From assembly GCF_004614165.1 (NCBI RefSeq), contig NZ_SPVG01000211.1, forward strand, positions 1 through 46,976: a stretch of DNA of 46,976 bases, read 5' to 3'. Positions 45,694 to 46,976 of this stretch are shown one piece after another; position 1 is the stretch's first letter, and the number at the start of each line of letters is the position of its first letter. Under the pieces are notes generated by a model that saw only the letters and a program-made list of their open reading frames with translations, did not search any database and was not told the DNA's origin. Source of the stretch: Duganella callida (lineage in GTDB: Bacteria > Pseudomonadota > Gammaproteobacteria > Burkholderiales > Burkholderiaceae_D). The position numbers and the translations under genes were made by a program.

Positions 45694-46446
45694 TCAGGCG
45701 ATGTTGAGGCCGCCGTCAGCGGTGAGGATCTGGCCGGTGATCCAGTGCGCACCGGACGAGGCCAGCCACACGATGGCCTGGGCCACATCGTCCGGCTCGC
45801 CGCGCCGGCCGAGCGGAATGCGTTCGCGCTCCTGCTGCTTGACGGCGGCGATCTGCTCCGGCGTCAGCTGCATGCGTTCGGCCAGGAACGCGGTTTCGGT
45901 CGGGCCGGCGGCGACGGCGTTGACGCGCACGCCGGCCGGCGCCAGTTCCAGCGCCCAGCAGCGTGTCAGGTGTTCCAGTGCGGCCTTGCTGGCCGCATAG
46001 TGGGACAGGCCGGCGCCGGCCTTGTGGCCGAACGTCGACGAGATGTTGATGATGGCGCCGCGGCTGGCGCGCAGATGCGGCAGGGCGGCGGTCGCCAGCA
46101 ACGACGGGCCGATCACGTTGACCGCAAAGATGTTGCGCACCTGCTCGGCGCCGGCATCGGCCAATGGCAGCAGCGCGCCGGCACCGGCATTGTTCACCAG
46201 CAGGTCGAGCCGGCCCCAGCGTTCGATGACGGTGGCGATGGTGGCGCGCGCGTCGTCGGCATCGGCGGCGTCGGCGATCACGTAATCGATCAGCGGCTGA
46301 TGCGCCGCCAAATCGCGCAGGGGCGGTTCGCGGCGGCCGGTGACGACCACGCGCGCGCCGGCTTCGGCGAAGCGGAGGGCGGCGGCCTGGCCGATGCCGG
46401 CCGCGCCGCCGGTGATCAGGATGACTTGGTCTTTGAAGCTCTGCAT
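45694..46446 (-). CDS. Short-chain dehydrogenase/reductase
   Basis: 250 residues. Rossmann fold with TGGAAGIG (12-19), NNAG (85-88), catalytic Ser136 or Ser137 (INISS), Tyr150 and Lys154 (YAASK). A basic/polar end of the second strand (TGRRE) suggests NADP(H). Substrate unknown. The MerR regulator gene lies 25 bp upstream on the same strand, so the regulator probably controls this enzyme. Confidence 0.92.
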   Translation of the reverse strand: MQSFKDQVILITGGAAGIGQAAALRFAEAGARVVVTGRREPPLRDLAAHQPLIDYVIADAADADDARATIATVIERWGRLDLLVNNAGAGALLPLADAGAEQVRNIFAVNVIGPSLLATAALPHLRASRGAIINISSTFGHKAGAGLSHYAASKAALEHLTRCWALELAPAGVRVNAVAAGPTETAFLAERMQLTPEQIAAVKQQERERIPLGRRGEPDDVAQAIVWLASSGAHWITGQILTADGGLNIA

Positions 46447-46471
46447 AGTAGTGCCTTTCGGTTCAGATGGA

Positions 46472-46825
46472 TCATGCAGAGTAAAAATGCGCCAGGCGCT
46501 CGGCCAGACGGACGCGGCGTTCCTGCAGCACGCTGATCATCTGATCCAGCTCGGCGAGCTTGCGCTGATGCAGGGCATAACCGGCTTCGCAGGCGGCGGC
46601 ATCCCAGCTGTCCCGTTGCAGGCAATGCATCATGCCGGCGATCTGGCGTGTGCTGAAGCCGCAATCGAGCAGCTCGCGTATCCAGCGCACCTGCTCGATG
46701 GTGGCGGTACTGAATTCGCGGTAGCCGTTTGCGCCGCGTTGGGCGGCAATCAACCCCTGGGATTCATAGTGGCGCAAGGTGCGGACGCTGACCGCGGCCG
46801 CCCTGGCGAGGGCTCCGATGCGCAT
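46472..46825 (-). CDS. MerR-family transcriptional regulator
   Basis: 117 residues. The winged HTH (1-70) has MRIGALARAAAVSVRTLRHY and GYREFSTATIEQVRWIRELL, then a helical coiled-coil dimerisation stretch (80-115). No Cys pattern for metal sensing, so an organic ligand is more likely. AAGGAG lies before the ATG. Expressed together with the SDR gene; its own promoter region carries a dyad, next entry. Confidence 0.93.
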   Translation of the reverse strand: MRIGALARAAAVSVRTLRHYESQGLIAAQRGANGYREFSTATIEQVRWIRELLDCGFSTRQIAGMMHCLQRDSWDAAACEAGYALHQRKLAELDQMISVLQERRVRLAERLAHFYSA

Positions 46826-46854
46826 TGCTTACTCCTTGAACGTAGTCTGCCAGC

Positions 46855-46876
46855 CTGCCGCTAATGGCAGAGTCAA
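46855..46876 (-). promoter_or_regulatory. Candidate MerR operator
   Basis: On the minus strand TTGACT (46876-46871) is followed at once by the dyad CTGCC-N6-GGCAG (46870-46855). A dyad between -35 and -10 with a long spacer is what MerR-type activators bind. The -10 is unclear. Confidence 0.5.
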
Positions 46877-46935
46877 GACCTAGACGCGGCAAGGGGCGCG
46901 GTTGTGACAATCCGGGGTCAGTTCTGCCAATCGCA

Positions 46936-46976
46936 CACGGGCTCTGCTGTAGGCGACGCCTACAGCAGAGCCCGTG
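46936..46976. repeat. Perfect 19-bp inverted repeat at the window end
   Basis: CACGGGCTCTGCTGTAGGC (46936-46954) and its exact complement (46958-46976) are separated by GAC. The window ends at the last base of the repeat, so it may go on. It lies outside any gene, 110 bp upstream of the MerR gene. It could be a terminator for a gene coming from the right or part of a palindromic mobile repeat. Confidence 0.75.

Overview
The window is about 47 kb of GC-rich bacterial chromosome. Its gene content points to a betaproteobacterium of the Oxalobacteraceae (Massilia, Duganella or Janthinobacterium type). The pointers are the pyrG-kdsA-eno-ftsB block, an imuA-imuB pair plus dnaE2 under LexA-type boxes, a QseBC-like two-component pair behind an HtrA protease, a PEP-CTERM protein, and the DUF2844/DUF3443 pair typical of Burkholderiales. 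The genus is inferred from gene content and order only. I see no rRNA, tRNA, CRISPR array, prophage or complete insertion sequence.

Left part (1-12.7 kb): the 3' end of hrpA, a PHB-depolymerase-like esterase, a tandem-thioredoxin lipoprotein-free exported protein, a small HigB/HigA-type toxin-antitoxin pair with its own operator, a Na+/H+ antiporter-like membrane protein, SOS-controlled imuA-imuB, a membrane TlpA-like thioredoxin, an alpha/beta hydrolase, two tandem Nu-class GST paralogues and an M61 peptidase.

Middle (12.7-24.7 kb): an Hsp20 gene with a ROSE-like RNA thermometer leader; an htrA-response regulator-histidine kinase operon; a CoaD-like/HD fusion protein; then a run of minus-strand genes for exported or stress proteins (hemerythrin, cytochrome P460, Sel1 lipoprotein, CpdB-like nucleotidase) ending with DUF2844 and DUF3443. 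DUF3443 carries the full set of pepsin-fold landmarks and is the most interesting find here.

Right part (24.7-47 kb): a TonB-dependent receptor, a secreted alpha/beta hydrolase, dnaE2 under a second SOS box, PRC-barrel and small membrane proteins, the housekeeping block pyrG-kdsA-eno-ftsB, an AT-rich intergenic region, a PEP-CTERM protein translationally coupled to a large subtilase, a solute-binding protein, VOC protein, L,D-transpeptidase, DUF4124 protein, Asp/Glu racemase plus GST, gamma carbonic anhydrase, and a MerR-SDR operon. The window ends inside or exactly at a perfect 19-bp inverted repeat.

Functional links: imuA, imuB and dnaE2 together make the damage-inducible mutasome although dnaE2 lies 21 kb away. 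Hsp20, HtrA and its two-component system form an envelope and heat-stress cluster. pyrG, kdsA, eno and ftsB supply CTP, Kdo, glycolysis and divisome functions.
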